From positions 124,001-188,000 of the forward strand of contig JACTNB010000013.1 of the NCBI GenBank assembly GCA_014584345.1: a stretch of 64,000 nt of DNA. Reading direction: 5' to 3'. The first letter of the stretch is position 1. Every line of letters begins with the position of its first letter. Source of the DNA: Planctomycetota bacterium. GTDB taxonomy: Bacteria; Planctomycetota; Planctomycetia; Planctomycetales; Planctomycetaceae. The position numbers were made by a program, and so were the translations under genes. Below are positions 25,734 through 35,292 of the stretch, piece after piece. The notes below the pieces were generated by a model that was not told the DNA's origin, did not search any database, and worked only from the letters and a program-made list of their open reading frames with translations.

Positions 25734-26648
25734 TTACCGTGCCAGCAGCCGGGCAAACAAACCGCGGGCGACGTGCATGCGATTTTCCGCCTGATCGAAC
25801 ACGATGCTGTGCTTGCCGTCCATCAGTTCGTCCGTCACTTCCTCCCCCCGCTTGGCGGGCAGACAGTGCATGAATTTGACCGTTTTGGGACAGGAGGCCA
25901 GTAATTTTCGGTTAATTTGATAAGGGGCAAAAATTCTCCGCCGTTCGGCTGCTTCTTCTTCCTGTCCCATGCTGGCCCACACGTCTGTATAAATGACATC
26001 CGCATTCTTGACGGCCTTGTGCGGATCGGGTTGGATCACCAGCGAGGCGCGGGGATTACGTTGCTTCACCTGTTCGAAGAAGCTGCGATCCAACTGATAC
26101 CCCTTCGGGGCAGCCAGCACGAATTTCACGCCCAGGTCGGCACAGCAAATGGCCAGGGACTTGGCGACGTTGTTCCCGTCTCCCAGGTAAACGAGCGTTT
26201 TTCCCTTGACCGGGCCGCAATGTTCCTGCATCGTCAGCAGATCGGTCAAGGCCTGGCAGGGATGGAAATCATCGGAGAGCCCATTGATGACCGGGCAGCG
26301 GGAAGCCGCCGCGAACGTTTCGATCATCTGTTGCGAAAAGGTTCGCAGCACAATGACATCGGCGAATCGGCTGACGACCCGGGCCACATCCTGCAGCGAC
26401 TCCCGTCCCCTCAGCCCCGCTTCCTTTTCGGTCATGAACATCCCGGCCCCACCCAGATGGATCATGGCGGATTCAAAACTGACCCGCGTCCTCAGGGAGG
26501 GCTTTTCGTAAATCTGGATCAACACCCGACCCGGCAACAGGGGCTGCAACGTCCGCGTTTTCCATTCCTGTTTCAAACGGGACGACAGGTCGATCAGTTC
26601 TTGAGTTTCTGCTGGAGTCACGTCAAATAACGAAAGCAGATGCTGCAT
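25734..26648 (-). CDS. argF: Ornithine carbamoyltransferase
   Basis: A 304-residue transcarbamoylase making citrulline from ornithine and carbamoyl phosphate. The carbamoyl-phosphate loop is YEKPSLRTRVSFE (SLRTR, residues 51-55, in place of the commoner STRTR). Ornithine and catalytic motifs include DDFHPCQALTDLL and the FMHCLPAKRGEEVTDE segment (HCLP). The ATG at 26648 is preferred; a GTG two codons upstream is in frame. It follows argD (246 bp upstream) on the same strand, giving an argD-argF arginine pair. A close relative using an N-acylated ornithine cannot be excluded from the SLRTR variant alone. Confidence 0.92.
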   Translation of the reverse strand: MQHLLSLFDVTPAETQELIDLSSRLKQEWKTRTLQPLLPGRVLIQIYEKPSLRTRVSFESAMIHLGGAGMFMTEKEAGLRGRESLQDVARVVSRFADVIVLRTFSQQMIETFAAASRCPVINGLSDDFHPCQALTDLLTMQEHCGPVKGKTLVYLGDGNNVAKSLAICCADLGVKFVLAAPKGYQLDRSFFEQVKQRNPRASLVIQPDPHKAVKNADVIYTDVWASMGQEEEAAERRRIFAPYQINRKLLASCPKTVKFMHCLPAKRGEEVTDELMDGKHSIVFDQAENRMHVARGLFARLLAR

Positions 26649-26894
26649 GGGCACCTCTCGGGATACTTATTTTGGGTAAAAGTGCGTCGACAAGCCGCAC
26701 AGTCCGCGGGTTCGCGCCTGCCGACAATGCAGACAGGCCGGCTTGCCGGGCCGGCCTGAGGAATCTCGTGCCAGGTTTTTGCTTGTTCGACGGGCAGTCT
26801 GTCCCTCGCGTACCGCTTATGAATCCATTCCCGACCAGTCAAATTTTGCAAAGAGATATTTGAACATTCCCGATTCCCTGCCGCAAGAGCGCAA

Positions 26895-28097
26895 TCAGGT
26901 TTCCCCGGAGAGTTGGCGTAACTGTTCGATCAGGAGTTCCGCCCCTTCATCCACCTGGGCAGGGGCAATATTCAGCGCCGGCAACAGCCGCACCACCGTA
27001 TCGTGCGTCGCATTGATCAACAGACCCTGATCGAGGCAGCGTTTCACCAGGGGAGTGGCGGGAACGGTCAGGTCGATCCCGATCATCATGCCCGCGGTCC
27101 GTACTTCCCGCACAATCGGCAATTCCTCGAGCAACGGGGTGAAATAGTCCCGGAAACGGGCCGACATCGATCGAGCATGATCCAGCAGGTTTTCCTCTTC
27201 GATCGTCCGTACGGTGGCCACTCCCGCCGCCATCGCCAGCGGATTCCCTCCGAACGTACTGGCATGCATGCCCGGACGTAAACTGGGGGCAATTTCGTCG
27301 CGGGCCACGAACGCCCCGCACGCCACTCCCCCCGCCAGCCCCTTGGCCAAGGTCATGATATCGGGTTGAACATCGTAATACTGATGCCCAAACCAGGTTC
27401 CCAAACGTCCCATACCCGTTTGTACTTCATCGAAAATCAGCACCAGGCCATGTTCATCGGCAAGTTCCCGCAACCCTTGCAGGAAGCCAGGATCTGGTAG
27501 GTTCACACCTCCCTCCCCCTGCACCGGCTCTATCAGGATGCCGCAGGTTTCGTCGTCGATCAGCTCCCGGACGGCATCGAGGTTGTTAAGTGGAGCATAT
27601 TGAAATCCCGCCACCAGCGGCCCCAGACCCTGGTGATATTTTGGCTGGGCCGTCGCCGTCACAGCCGCCAGTGTTCGCCCATGAAACCCGTTCTGGAACG
27701 AGATGATTTTGTATTTGTGCTCCGGGGTATGCAGCCGGGCCAGCTTGATGGCCCCTTCGACCGCCTCCGCCCCGCTGTTGCAGAAAAAGGCCTTGCCGAA
27801 ACTGCGCGAACAAATCGCCTCCGCAAATTCTCCCTGCGCTTCGATATACCAGGTGTTGGGCACATGGATCAGGTTGGCAACCTGTTCCTGTACGGCCTGG
27901 ACCACGCGCGGGGGACAATAACCCAGAATGTTACAGCCCCAGCCGGGGAACAAATCGAGATACCGGTTCCCTTCGGCATCCCAGACATAGGACCCTTCCC
28001 CCCGAGTCAGGCAGATCGGGTAACGGTTGTAATTGGGGATGACATATTTTTGGAACAGCGAGATGGTCTCGGCACTGCTTCGCGTGCTGGTGGTCAT
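26895..28097 (-). CDS. argD: Acetylornithine aminotransferase
   Basis: A 400-residue class III PLP aminotransferase. The PLP lysine lies in MTLAKGLAGGVACGAF. Cofactor-phosphate residues are in FFCNSGAEAVEGAIKLAR and the Asp in LIFDEVQTGMGRLG. The N-acetylornithine-type segments SFQNGFHGRTLAAVTAT and STFGGNPLAMAAG are clear. It makes N-acetylornithine, feeding arginine synthesis with argF downstream. The start MTTSTRSSAETISLFQKYV at 28097 is chosen; the open frame continues 133 codons upstream without family similarity. Its promoter region is shared with divergent purH. Confidence 0.94.
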   Translation of the reverse strand: MTTSTRSSAETISLFQKYVIPNYNRYPICLTRGEGSYVWDAEGNRYLDLFPGWGCNILGYCPPRVVQAVQEQVANLIHVPNTWYIEAQGEFAEAICSRSFGKAFFCNSGAEAVEGAIKLARLHTPEHKYKIISFQNGFHGRTLAAVTATAQPKYHQGLGPLVAGFQYAPLNNLDAVRELIDDETCGILIEPVQGEGGVNLPDPGFLQGLRELADEHGLVLIFDEVQTGMGRLGTWFGHQYYDVQPDIMTLAKGLAGGVACGAFVARDEIAPSLRPGMHASTFGGNPLAMAAGVATVRTIEEENLLDHARSMSARFRDYFTPLLEELPIVREVRTAGMMIGIDLTVPATPLVKRCLDQGLLINATHDTVVRLLPALNIAPAQVDEGAELLIEQLRQLSGET

Positions 28098-28575
28098 CGT
28101 CTTCGATCTTCCTTCGTCTGCAGAGGGCCCCTGCCCGAACGCCCGGCAAGGCATTCGAACATGTTCACGTTTTGCTTCCGTGGTCGGGAATAGCGGGATC
28201 GCACACACAGTCCACCTGTTTGCGGCTGGCCCGCCCCGCACGGTTGCTGCCGGGATCGACATTCTACAATCCCAGCCGCGGGATTGGCAGTGGCAACCAG
28301 CCGAAACCGATCGATTTTGCCTGCCCACTGGCTGGACGTCGCGGGCATTAGGGGCCAGAATGCGGAAGTGCAACTCGAACGCGTCTTTCGCGACGCTTCG
28401 AAAAATGCCACGCGGCTCGCCGGTCTGTAAATCGGTCTGTTTCGCGGCTTCCGGAAATATAAGAACACCGCTCCCGAAATCCTGCTCGTCGCCCACCCGC
28501 GCGGCGTTCTCCGTTCCGTTTCCTGTTTCGGATTTTCCTTAACCGTTTCCGAGTATTGATTCCCGAGAAAGCTTC
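28098..28575. other. Divergent intergenic region, argD and purH
   Basis: A 478-bp gap between divergent biosynthetic genes, unusually long and without a recognisable gene, repeat-family member or RNA. Open frames on both strands here are extensions of argD or the antisense of purH. Regulatory sites for both genes are expected but none was identified. Confidence 0.5.
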
Positions 28576-30150
28576 ATGACTTCCCCCAAACGAATTCTGG
28601 TCAGCGTCAGTGATAAAACCGGTCTGATTCCCTTTGTCTCCGGACTGGCGACCCTGGGATATGAAATTATCTCGACCGGAGGGACGCGCCAGCATTTGCG
28701 CGAAGCGGGGCTCGAGGTGATGGACATTTCGGAATACACGGGGTTCCCGGAAATCATGGATGGCCGCGTCAAAACCTTGCATCCCAAGGTGCATGGCGGG
28801 CTGCTGGGGCGACCGAATGTTCCCGAACATGCGGCAGCGATCCAGGCACACGGCATCGTCCCGTTTCAACTGGTCATCTGCAACCTGTATCCGTTCGAGG
28901 CAACCGTGGCCAAGCCGAACGTCACGCTGGACGAAGCGATCGAGAACATCGATATCGGCGGCCCGAGCATGATCCGCTCGGCGGCAAAAAACCAGGAACA
29001 TGTTGGCGTGGTGACATCCCCCGAGCAATACGAGGGGGTGCTTGCCGCCCTGCAAACGGGCACCTTCGATCTGGCCTATCGCCGCAATCTGGCCACCCAG
29101 GCCTTCACGCGGACCGCCGCCTACGACACCGCCATTTCCGCGTATTTTCTGGCACGGGAAAACCAGGAAAGTTCCACCGGCGAATTGCCGGATTCCCTGA
29201 CGCTGCAATTCCGCAGGCAGGAGCGACTGCGTTACGGCGAAAATCCGCATCAGCGAGCGGCGTTTTATGTGGAACCCCAGGCGGGTCCGACCACGCTGGC
29301 AGCCGCCCGGCAACGCAATGGCAAGGAACTTTCCTACAACAACCTGCTCGATCTGGATGCCGCCTACGGGATCGTCGCGGAGTTCGACCAACCGGCCGTC
29401 GCCATCATCAAGCATAACAACCCCTGTGGCTGCGGACTCTCGAAGCATCTGCACGAAGCCTTCGAAAAGGCCTATGCGGGCGATCCGATTTCCGCCTTCG
29501 GTTCGATCGTGGGTGTGAATCGCGTTGTCGATGCGGCCACCGCCGAACTGATGTGCGAACCGGGACGCTTCATCGAAGCCATTATTGCTCCGGGCTACGA
29601 ACCAGACGCCTTCCAGATCCTCACGACCAAACCGAAATGGAAAAGCAACGTCCGACTGATGGAACTGCCGCTGCCCGATGCACGGGGTCGGCAGGTACTC
29701 GATTATCGCCGCGTCACCGGCGGTCTGCTGGTGCAGGATCGCGATTCGCTCCCCGATCCGGAATCGGAATGGCAGGTGGTGACTACCCGTCAGCCGACCG
29801 AACAGGAACTGATTGACCTGCGCTTCGCCTGGCTCGTCTGTAAACACGTGAAGTCGAATGCCATTGTGTTCGCCAAGCAAGGCATGGTGACCGGCGTGGG
29901 AGCGGGCCAGATGAGTCGGCTCGATTCCGCGGAAATCGCAGCCCGCAAATCGGAAGATCGCTGCCAGGAGGGTGTGGTCGCTTCCGATGCCTTTTTCCCG
30001 TTCCGGGATGGCATCGATCAGGCTGCCGCCGCCGGCATTGTCGCAGCCATTCAACCCGGAGGCTCGCGCAACGACGACGAAGTCATCGCCGCCGCCAACG
30101 AGCACGGCATGGCCATGGTCTTCACGGGCCGACGCCATTTCCGCCATTGA
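28576..30150 (+). CDS. purH: Bifunctional AICAR formyltransferase / IMP cyclohydrolase
   Basis: A 524-residue enzyme for the last two steps of IMP synthesis. The N-terminal IMP cyclohydrolase (MGS-like fold) begins KRILVSVSDKTGLIPFVSGL and contains EIISTGGTRQHLREAG and GGPSMIRSAAKNQ. The C-terminal AICAR transformylase has the Lys-His catalytic pair in IIKHNNPCGCG and RYGENPHQRAAFY. The final FTGRRHFRH is the conserved PurH C-terminus. Length is normal. It is transcribed alone, divergent from argD and convergent with waaF. Confidence 0.97.
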   Translation: MTSPKRILVSVSDKTGLIPFVSGLATLGYEIISTGGTRQHLREAGLEVMDISEYTGFPEIMDGRVKTLHPKVHGGLLGRPNVPEHAAAIQAHGIVPFQLVICNLYPFEATVAKPNVTLDEAIENIDIGGPSMIRSAAKNQEHVGVVTSPEQYEGVLAALQTGTFDLAYRRNLATQAFTRTAAYDTAISAYFLARENQESSTGELPDSLTLQFRRQERLRYGENPHQRAAFYVEPQAGPTTLAAARQRNGKELSYNNLLDLDAAYGIVAEFDQPAVAIIKHNNPCGCGLSKHLHEAFEKAYAGDPISAFGSIVGVNRVVDAATAELMCEPGRFIEAIIAPGYEPDAFQILTTKPKWKSNVRLMELPLPDARGRQVLDYRRVTGGLLVQDRDSLPDPESEWQVVTTRQPTEQELIDLRFAWLVCKHVKSNAIVFAKQGMVTGVGAGQMSRLDSAEIAARKSEDRCQEGVVASDAFFPFRDGIDQAAAAGIVAAIQPGGSRNDDEVIAAANEHGMAMVFTGRRHFRH

Positions 30151-30214
30151 TGCCCAAAGAACGATTCGTTCGTGATCTTCACTGGCATCGGCTTCACGGG
30201 GCCGAGGAACCTGT

Positions 30215-31267
30215 TCAGGCGACGGCACGGCGGAGGGAAGTGCGCTCGAGTTCCAGGTAAGCCGCGAAAACCCGGTCCACCGTCAGTTCCCGCATGCAGC
30301 GATGGTCCCCCCGCGGACAGATGCGCTGCTGGCAGGGTCCACAATCGACTGGCTGTTGCAGATGCACGGCCTGCTCGAAACAGGTTTCACTCCAGGCAAT
30401 GTGCGTTGGTCCAAACAGCGTAATCACGGGCACGCCAAACGCCGCCGCGAAATGCCGCGGGCCGGAATCCGTTGTGATCATCGCCCGGGCATGCTTCACA
30501 ATCGCCTTCGAGAACCCCACGCCCACGGCTTCCTCGGCGAGCGAGTGAATCAGCGGGTGGCGCGTTTCGGCCATGAAGCGGGTTGCCAACTCGCGTTCCG
30601 CCGGGCCACACAACAACACCACGGGAAGCCGACGATGCTCCACGATCCGCAAGGCCAACTGGGCGAAGTAGTCCACCGGCCAATGCTTGGCGGCGCCAAA
30701 CGCGCCACCGGAATTCAGGCAGACAAAGTGCCCTTCGTCCAGGCAGTATCGGGCCGCGAAATCTTCCCATTGCAGCAGATCCTCGCGCCCGATGTTCAAT
30801 TCCAGCGAGGAATCCACCCGCGACAGGTCGCTCAGGCCAACGGCCTGTCCCGCCAGTCGCAGATATTCCGGCAGCACGGGATGTGGCTGCGTTTTGGGCA
30901 ACGGTTGCAGCCGATGTGTCAACAACCAGCCACGGCCATCGCGACTAAATCCGATCCGTCGCGGAATGCGCGCCAGCGCGGCGACGGCGGCTGTTCGCAG
31001 GGAATTCGTCAGCAGTACGATTTCGTCGAATTCCTCTCGTTGCAGGCAACGCACAAAGGCCCATTGATCACGCAAACGCACCTTTCCGGAAGATCGATCG
31101 GGAATCATTTTTGTGAGAAAGCGCGTCCCTGCGAGCGTCTCCCGAATCGGCCCCCGAAAGATACCGACCAGTTCGCCCGCGGGATCGCTGTCGCGCAGCA
31201 ACCGGAGCGCGGGGGTGGCCATCACCGCGTCGCCGATCCAGTTCGGTAGCCAGACCGCCCGTTTCAT
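30215..31267 (-). CDS. waaF: Lipopolysaccharide heptosyltransferase II-like
   Basis: A 350-residue GT9-family glycosyltransferase that adds heptose from ADP-heptose to the lipid A-core. The family N-terminus is VWLPNWIGDAVMATPALRLL. The donor site is MITTDSGPRHFAAAFGVPVITLFGPTHIAW, with the DSGPRH motif. A Cys-rich C-terminal segment (DCGPCQQRICPRGDHRCM) is common in this family. It overlaps the stop of hldE by four bases (ATGA), so the two are translationally coupled. This supports a role in ADP-heptose use and thus a heptose-containing outer-membrane glycolipid. Confidence 0.9.
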   Translation of the reverse strand: MKRAVWLPNWIGDAVMATPALRLLRDSDPAGELVGIFRGPIRETLAGTRFLTKMIPDRSSGKVRLRDQWAFVRCLQREEFDEIVLLTNSLRTAAVAALARIPRRIGFSRDGRGWLLTHRLQPLPKTQPHPVLPEYLRLAGQAVGLSDLSRVDSSLELNIGREDLLQWEDFAARYCLDEGHFVCLNSGGAFGAAKHWPVDYFAQLALRIVEHRRLPVVLLCGPAERELATRFMAETRHPLIHSLAEEAVGVGFSKAIVKHARAMITTDSGPRHFAAAFGVPVITLFGPTHIAWSETCFEQAVHLQQPVDCGPCQQRICPRGDHRCMRELTVDRVFAAYLELERTSLRRAVA

Positions 31268-32796
31268 CCCGCTTTCCTCACGACTGGGTCGCTCGCCTTG
31301 GTCAGTGGCAGAATGGTCGCCTCGCCCCGCAGACGGGCCAGAATATTGGTCGTCGAGATGCCGGGTCGCTCTCCCAGGGCATGCACTTCCCCACCGTAGC
31401 CCAATACCACTTCACGCCCCACGATCTGCTCGGGTGTGTACGTGCCCCCCTTCACCAGCACGTCCGGCTGCAAGGTTTCCAGCACGTTGTGGGGAGTATC
31501 CTCGTCGAACAGCACCACGTAATCGACGCACTCGAGCGCGGCCAGCATTTCGGCCCGTTGCGCCTCGGGAAAGATGGGGCGATCGGGTGCCTTGCCGAGT
31601 CGGCGCACGCTGTCGTCCGTATTGATTGCCACCACCAGGCAATCCCCCAGGGCGGCCGCCTGCTTGAGATAGCTGACGTGCCCGATGTGCAGCACATCGA
31701 AACAGCCATTCGTGAATACCACCTTCTGCCCGAGATTTTTCCGGGACTGCAAATGCCGCTGCACGATTGGCAAGGGGCACAATTTCTGATCGTTCAAGCT
31801 GCGCTCGTGCAGCAGATCGGCCACCAGTTCCTCGCGCGTCAGACAAACCACGCCCACCTGTTCCACTTCCAGCCCGCCCGAGATATTCGCCATGCGGGCC
31901 AGATCGGCATCCTCCCAGCGAGCAGCCGCTCCCAGACCTATCGTGGCAAGCACCATGTCTCCCGCGCCCGTGATATCGTAGACTTCCCGTTGTCGCGTGG
32001 GAAACGCTTCGTGGCTGCCATCGCCGCGGACCACGGCGATCCCATCCTTGTCCAGCGTGACGAAAATTCGTTCCAGCCCGAGCTGCCGCACCAGTTTTGC
32101 CCCGGCCGCAAAGGCTTCGTCGTACGTCCGCAGCGTCATCCCGGTCGCCTTGCCGGTTTCCGTGCGATTGGGAGTCATTGCAGTGGCCCCCGCGTAATGC
32201 CGATAGTCGTCGGTGGGGGCGGGATCCACCAGGGTGGGAACCCCGGCGTCACGCGCCACATCGATCACCCGGCGCAGCACTTCTGGCGTGCACACCCCCT
32301 TGGCGTAATCGGAGATGAGAATCGCATCGTGCTGGCTGATCTGCGAGACCACGCGATCGAGCAATTGCGTGGCATACAGCGACTCCAGTGGCTCCCGGGA
32401 TTCGCGATCGATCCGCAACATTTGATGCGGATGTCGATGCTGGGCGTGCCCGATCAACCGTTGCTTGACGGTTGTGGGCCGAGTGTGATCGACCAGAATC
32501 CCGGAACAATCGACCCCCCGAGCAGCCAGTGCCTGCAAAATATCCTCGCCATCGCGATCATTGCCGACAACTCCCGCCATCGTAACCCGGGCGGACAGGC
32601 CCCGCAGCATGTTTGCCACGTTGGCAGCCCCTCCCAGCCGAATTTCCTGTTGCTCTTCCCGCAGCAGAATCACCGGGGCTTCCTGGCTGATCCGCTCTGC
32701 ATTCCCCCAAAGGTAGCGGTCGAGAATCAAGTCTCCCAGCACCAGGATTCGGGGCGTGCCGAGTCCCTGGACGAGATCGATCAGGTGATAAGACAT
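31264..32796 (-). CDS. hldE: Bifunctional heptose-7-phosphate kinase / heptose-1-phosphate adenylyltransferase
   Basis: A 510-residue fusion supplying ADP-heptose. The N-terminal ribokinase-like kinase (to about residue 325) has ILVLGDLILDRYLWG and the catalytic YDITGAGDMVLATIGLG. The C-terminal nucleotidyltransferase starts VVFTNGCFDVLHIGHVSYL, with the cytidylyltransferase-type HIGH motif, and continues INTDDSVRRLGK. ATG at 32796 follows AAGGAC; a GTG seven codons upstream is the alternative. waaF overlaps its 3' end by four bases. A 17-bp palindrome lies just upstream (32842-32858). Confidence 0.94.
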   Translation of the reverse strand: MSYHLIDLVQGLGTPRILVLGDLILDRYLWGNAERISQEAPVILLREEQQEIRLGGAANVANMLRGLSARVTMAGVVGNDRDGEDILQALAARGVDCSGILVDHTRPTTVKQRLIGHAQHRHPHQMLRIDRESREPLESLYATQLLDRVVSQISQHDAILISDYAKGVCTPEVLRRVIDVARDAGVPTLVDPAPTDDYRHYAGATAMTPNRTETGKATGMTLRTYDEAFAAGAKLVRQLGLERIFVTLDKDGIAVVRGDGSHEAFPTRQREVYDITGAGDMVLATIGLGAAARWEDADLARMANISGGLEVEQVGVVCLTREELVADLLHERSLNDQKLCPLPIVQRHLQSRKNLGQKVVFTNGCFDVLHIGHVSYLKQAAALGDCLVVAINTDDSVRRLGKAPDRPIFPEAQRAEMLAALECVDYVVLFDEDTPHNVLETLQPDVLVKGGTYTPEQIVGREVVLGYGGEVHALGERPGISTTNILARLRGEATILPLTKASDPVVRKAG

Positions 32797-33188
32797 CCGT
32801 GTCCTTACCTTATCCACTTAGGGACTATAAATTTATCGTAGGGTACGCTGTGCGTACCACAGGTCACACGTTACTTTTAAATACGAGGCACAACACCCCT
32901 GGGGCTGTTTCCTTCGTATTCAAATAATTCCCAATCTCTTGGGCGAAATCACAAAGGCGCAACAGCGCGACGGCGTGTCGGGAGTCGTCCGCTCCTTCCT
33001 GGAAATCGCCTTGACTCCCGGTATCCGAAGGCCCGTGCGTCGCAAATCTGTTTGCCATCGAGTATCTTGTCGGGCAAGGGGTTTTTCGTCAATCCCGTTT
33101 CCAGGCCCTGGTTCCTCGGATCATCGCGCCTCGCAGGCGGTTTTGCCCCTCGCGATGTGACTCCTTCCCCGTTTTTGCGGGCCGTATC
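32797..33188. other. Divergent region between hldE and fhcB
   Basis: A 392-bp gap between divergent genes. Apart from the GGTACGC palindrome at 32842-32858, I see no gene, terminator or repeat-family member. It presumably carries promoters for the heptose operon and for fhcB. Confidence 0.5.
32842..32858. repeat. 17-bp palindrome GGTACGC-TGT-GCGTACC
   Basis: A perfect 7-bp inverted repeat with a TGT loop, 46 bp upstream of the hldE start codon. A near copy (15 of 17 identical) occurs at 50434-50450, upstream of the sigma factor gene. It could be a protein-binding site or a small dispersed hairpin. Confidence 0.6.
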
Positions 33189-34448
33189 ATGATCTCCCAG
33201 CCAACAGAATTTACGTGCCGAGGGTGTTCCCTGCTTTGCGATGACATTGCCCTTGCCCAGGGAAAAAAGGGGCAATGGGAAAGCAGGCAGGTGTGCCTTA
33301 AAGGGGAAACCTGGATTAACCAGGGTGCCGAACCGTCCATTCCCCCCGACTTCGAACAAGCCCAGCAATGGGTATCCGCAGCCCGCAATCCCCTGTTTTG
33401 TGGGCTCCAGGGATTGACCCTGGAAGCAGAGTCCGCCGCAATCCAATGGGCGGAAAAGAGTTGTGGCTACCTTGCACTGGGGCTGGCTCCCGAGCGGATT
33501 GCCGCGGGCCAACGCTACGGGGGCACGGGCTGCACATTGGGTGAAGTCCGACATCGGGCCGATCTCCTGTTCTGTGGTAACATCGACCCTTGCCGAAGCT
33601 GGCCCCGTCTGGAAGAACGAATTTTCGCTCCCACCGGGAAATTCCTGCCTGCGGGAACCGTACGGACTCGGTTGTATCTGGGGGAACCCCTCGCCTCCGC
33701 GGAGGCGGCCCATTTTGATAGCGTCCTGATGCTGGCCCCTGCTCAGCTGCAGGAGGCTCTCCCGTTGCTGAGGCGATTGATTCTGCGCAAACCGCCGTTG
33801 AAAGGAGCCTGGTCGAGCAGCCTGAATGCCACGGAACGGGACCGGCTGACCGAAATGGCGGAACAATTGCGCACGGCGGCTTATCCCGTGCTGTTCACGC
33901 CGGGAGGGGGGCCGCTCGAACTCCATTGGACCAAACTGGTGCAGGAACTGAATCAACAGGCGCGTCTGCATCGCATTACGGTCCCCCCCGTCTCGGCCCA
34001 CGGCTCCCCCTCGGAAACTCTCTTGGCGCTCACGGGCTTTCCCGATGCCCTTCGTTTTTTGTCCGAGAGTACGGTACACGACCTGGATCGCTACCAGCCG
34101 GAACGCCTGCTGCAGCGCGGGTGCGTCGATCTGGTCGTTTTTGTGGCAGGCTGCGAGGTGTCGGCTCGCTGGGAGGGATTTTTGCGGCAACTGCCCGAGG
34201 CGATGCCCGTGTTGCTGATTCTGGAACGGGATGTCGCGATTCCCAAGCTTACGGCGCGGGCACTGGTGTTACGGGCCGCCGTGGCAGGTCGAGAAACCGG
34301 CGGGACCTGCCTCCGCCCCGATGGCGTGCCAGTCCCCCTGCACCCCTATCTGCCAGAATCCGGCCCCGGCCTGACGGAAATCCTGCTCCGATTGCGGAAT
34401 TGCCGAGGAGGCATTTCTCGCACGGTCATGGAGGATTATTCCTCGTAA
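33189..34448 (+). CDS. fhcB: Formyltransferase/hydrolase complex (formylmethanofuran dehydrogenase) subunit B
   Basis: A 419-residue protein resembling FwdB/FmdB and its bacterial counterpart FhcB of the tetrahydromethanopterin C1 pathway. The N-terminal iron-sulfur-type cysteines are Cys10, Cys13 and Cys17 in FTCRGCSLLCDDIALA, plus Cys36 in QVCLKGE. Further family segments are QRYGGTGCTLGEVRHRADLL and PLELHWTKLVQELN. In methylotrophs the Fhc complex forms formate from formyl-methanofuran analogues. No other C1 genes (fhcA, fhcC, fhcD, mch, mtdB, fae) lie in this window, so the gene is separated from its partners here. It starts at ATG without a strong ribosome site. Confidence 0.8.
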   Translation: MISQPTEFTCRGCSLLCDDIALAQGKKGQWESRQVCLKGETWINQGAEPSIPPDFEQAQQWVSAARNPLFCGLQGLTLEAESAAIQWAEKSCGYLALGLAPERIAAGQRYGGTGCTLGEVRHRADLLFCGNIDPCRSWPRLEERIFAPTGKFLPAGTVRTRLYLGEPLASAEAAHFDSVLMLAPAQLQEALPLLRRLILRKPPLKGAWSSSLNATERDRLTEMAEQLRTAAYPVLFTPGGGPLELHWTKLVQELNQQARLHRITVPPVSAHGSPSETLLALTGFPDALRFLSESTVHDLDRYQPERLLQRGCVDLVVFVAGCEVSARWEGFLRQLPEAMPVLLILERDVAIPKLTARALVLRAAVAGRETGGTCLRPDGVPVPLHPYLPESGPGLTEILLRLRNCRGGISRTVMEDYSS

Positions 34449-34569
34449 AAAATATCCTGTCACGAGCCGAGCCCTCACTATCGAATATCCACTGGAAAGC
34501 AGCGTGGTCTTCCAGGTGAATCTTCGAAGCAAGTGCGCTGCGGGCGGCTTGCCTGTAACCGTCGCCATG

Positions 34570-34640
34570 CGGTCTACTACAGTGGACTATAATGTGAAGC
34601 AGGCGGTTCAAGCGTGGCCCGCTTCCCGGCAAGCGAGGCA
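34570..34640. repeat. Partial copy of the CTAG repeat family
   Basis: The segment GGTTCAAGCGTGGCCCGCTT matches the inner end of the right arm and the core of the copy at 43700-43833 (GACTCAAGCCTGGCCCGCTT). The outer CTAG end is lost; the arm continues as CCCGGCAAGCGAGGCAATC. It lies between fhcB and the c-heme protein gene and is probably decayed. Confidence 0.55.
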
Positions 34641-34662
34641 ATCAAACTTTGCCTGCCAGGGC

Positions 34663-35292
34663 TCACTGGGCCGCGCCCGGCTCGACTGGGGGCAGCACAG
34701 CATCGGGAGTGACGGGAATGCTGATGACCAGTCCGGCGAATTTAGGCGTGGTCGACGTCCCCTTGAAAAAACCCGCATGACAACTGATGCAGCCACGATC
34801 GAGTGCAATACTCCCCGCCCGGCGATAATACCCTCCCTCGATGATTTCCACCACGGGATTCCCCTGGGCAATTTCCCGGGCAGCATGTTTTTCGAAAGGG
34901 GTCTTCGGTTCGTGATTCACGCTCATCGCTTCCAGACTTGCGGAAATCCATTGCGCGCGGACATGCGTCTGTGCCGCCAGTTCCGTAAAGACATCCTCCA
35001 TGGCCCGTGCGGGCACAATCGCCCGATCTCCATGAAAATAGCGGTGATGAATCGCATCCAGCGTGGCCGTGTAAACCGTGTGCATCAGTGCCGCGCGATC
35101 TCGCGCCACTTCCAGGGTTACACGAGATTCGGCTGGAACATGCTCGGAAGCGGCTGCTTTCTCGATATCCACGGGGGTGGAGTCGGGCACGGCATCGGGC
35201 GTCCCGGGAACATCCTCGGCAGTCGACGCGCGAAATGAAAACAGGCAGATCAACCCAGCAACGATGCAAAACCTGAGTATCGAGGATGTCAT
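34663..35292 (-). CDS. Periplasmic DUF3365-like protein with a c-type heme motif
   Basis: A 209-residue protein with an N-terminal signal peptide (SSILRFCIVAGLICLFSFRA, cleavage near STA). The segment EHVPAESRVTLEVARDRAAL precedes a helical domain with KTPFEKHAAREIA. A single heme c motif CISCH sits at residues 168-172 in DRGCISCHAGFF. This arrangement fits the Tll0287/DUF3365 sensor-like or electron-transfer heme proteins. Redox partner and role are unknown. It is transcribed alone. Confidence 0.8.
   Translation of the reverse strand: MTSSILRFCIVAGLICLFSFRASTAEDVPGTPDAVPDSTPVDIEKAAASEHVPAESRVTLEVARDRAALMHTVYTATLDAIHHRYFHGDRAIVPARAMEDVFTELAAQTHVRAQWISASLEAMSVNHEPKTPFEKHAAREIAQGNPVVEIIEGGYYRRAGSIALDRGCISCHAGFFKGTSTTPKFAGLVISIPVTPDAVLPPVEPGAAQ

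Noticed and set aside
28348..30228. 626-codon minus-strand frame
   Set aside because: It is antisense to purH, which is complete on the plus strand.
31381..32841. 486-codon plus-strand frame
   Set aside because: It is antisense to hldE; no family similarity and high His/Gln content typical of antisense reading of a GC-rich gene.
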